Part shown: positions 4,619-5,037 of the stretch, piece by piece
How the letters are laid out: every line of letters begins with the position of its first letter
Numbering within the stretch: the stretch's first letter is position 1
NCBI GenBank assembly: GCA_910587465.1
Contig: CAJUMS010000138.1
Location: forward strand, 1 to 5,037
Length of the DNA stretch: 5,037 nucleotides
Reading direction: 5' to 3'
DNA from: an uncultured Oscillospiraceae bacterium
Lineage (GTDB): Bacteria > Bacillota > Clostridia > Oscillospirales > Ruminococcaceae
Notes under the pieces: model-generated
Databases searched by the model: none
The model's input: the letters and a program-made list of their open reading frames with translations, nothing else
Told to the model about the DNA's origin: nothing
Translations under genes and position numbers: made by a program

Positions 4619-5016
4619 GACATCAGCCCCCTCGCTGTCGGAATAACAATCTTTCGTAATTGCTGCGCCGTATTGTACATAAACGGGCGCGACGGCATTC
4701 CTTTAGTCCAATGATATTTGCCGTCCTTGCCAGGGTACCACCAGCCGAGTTCGCCGTGACCGTTCACATCATACTTCCAGCCCGCTATCGAAATATCGGG
4801 GTGCGGCTTTCTGCTGCCGACAACGCCCGTGCCGAACTCGACGTATACCGCGTAGCCGCACTTGCATTTCACATAGCCGTAATTGCCGCTGTGTTCTTCC
4901 ACAATAGAGGAAAGCAGTTTGCCTGTGTCTCTTATATCCGCTGCTTCAACAAGCGCTATCTGTTTCCCCTGCGCGGCTAATTCGGCGGTAAGCTCAACGG
5001 CGAGCTTCTCGATGCG
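4615..5016 (-). CDS. HK97 gp10-like neck protein, partial
   Basis: The frame is open from 5016 to a TGA at 4615, about 133 residues. It contains the landmarks of the HK97 gp10 family: a helical start (IEKLAVELTAELAAQGKQIAL), the segment AADIRDTGKLLSSIVEE, the core YAVYVEFGTGVVGSRKPHPD, then GWWYPGKDGKYHWTKG and PSRPFMYNTAQQLRK. Members act at the head-tail interface. The N-terminus, probably only a short piece, is cut off by the end of the real sequence. Reading into the adapter would add seven false residues (YTTLFRS). A GTG at 4902 is in frame but lies inside conserved sequence and is not the start. Two Cys (CKC) sit just before the core, without a visible metal-site partner. Confidence 0.88.
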   Translation of the reverse strand, partial: RIEKLAVELTAELAAQGKQIALVEAADIRDTGKLLSSIVEEHSGNYGYVKCKCGYAVYVEFGTGVVGSRKPHPDISIAGWKYDVNGHGELGWWYPGKDGKYHWTKGMPSRPFMYNTAQQLRKIVIPTARGLMS

Positions 5017-5037
5017 AGATCGGAAGAGCGTCGTGTA
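5017..5037. other. Illumina TruSeq adapter remnant
   Basis: The last 21 bases begin AGATCGGAAGAGC and continue GTCGTGTA, the known TruSeq universal adapter read-through sequence. They are a library artefact, and the biological sequence ends at 5016. Confidence 0.97.

Overview
The window is a stretch of siphophage (long non-contractile tail) morphogenesis genes, all read on the minus strand, probably from a prophage or phage of a gut-type Bacillota/Clostridia host. That host call is an inference from the protein families, strong AGGAGG-type ribosome binding sites and textbook sigma-A promoters. The last 21 bases (5017-5037) are not biological: they match the Illumina TruSeq adapter, so this is an untrimmed short-read contig whose true right end is 5016.

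Read in the direction of transcription (right to left), the order is: HK97 gp10-like neck protein (5016-4615, N-terminus missing), tail terminator-like protein (4618-4214), major tail tube protein (4204-3695), and a tail assembly chaperone gene (3668-3321). The chaperone's C-terminal partner frame (to 2938) is reached by a -1 programmed frameshift. A zero-frame G GGA AAC heptamer followed after 7 nt by a hairpin is visible, which is the arrangement of lambda G/GT. In lambda-like phages the tape measure gene follows directly; here a foreign-looking, AT-rich transcription unit stands in between.

That unit (about 2924-1427) holds a terminator closing the tail operon, a perfect TTGACA-17-TATAAT promoter, a leader with a 12-bp hairpin and a 20-bp-phased direct repeat, and a class II Fic AMPylase with a C-terminal winged helix. 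A second perfect TTGACA-17-TATAAT promoter starts just after the fic stop codon, and a strong intrinsic terminator sits immediately before the tape measure ribosome binding site. An 11-bp direct repeat overlaps both promoters. This is the layout of a phage moron: a cargo gene with its own transcription signals inserted in a structural operon.

The tape measure gene (from 1412) is normal for about 205 residues. It then runs out of frame into the C-terminal SH3-like domain of a different phage protein (lysin or XkdP-like), so several genes' worth of DNA is missing, through deletion in a decaying prophage or an assembly chimera. Positions 1-421 hold no convincing gene but contain an unusual series of perfect or near-perfect inverted repeats.
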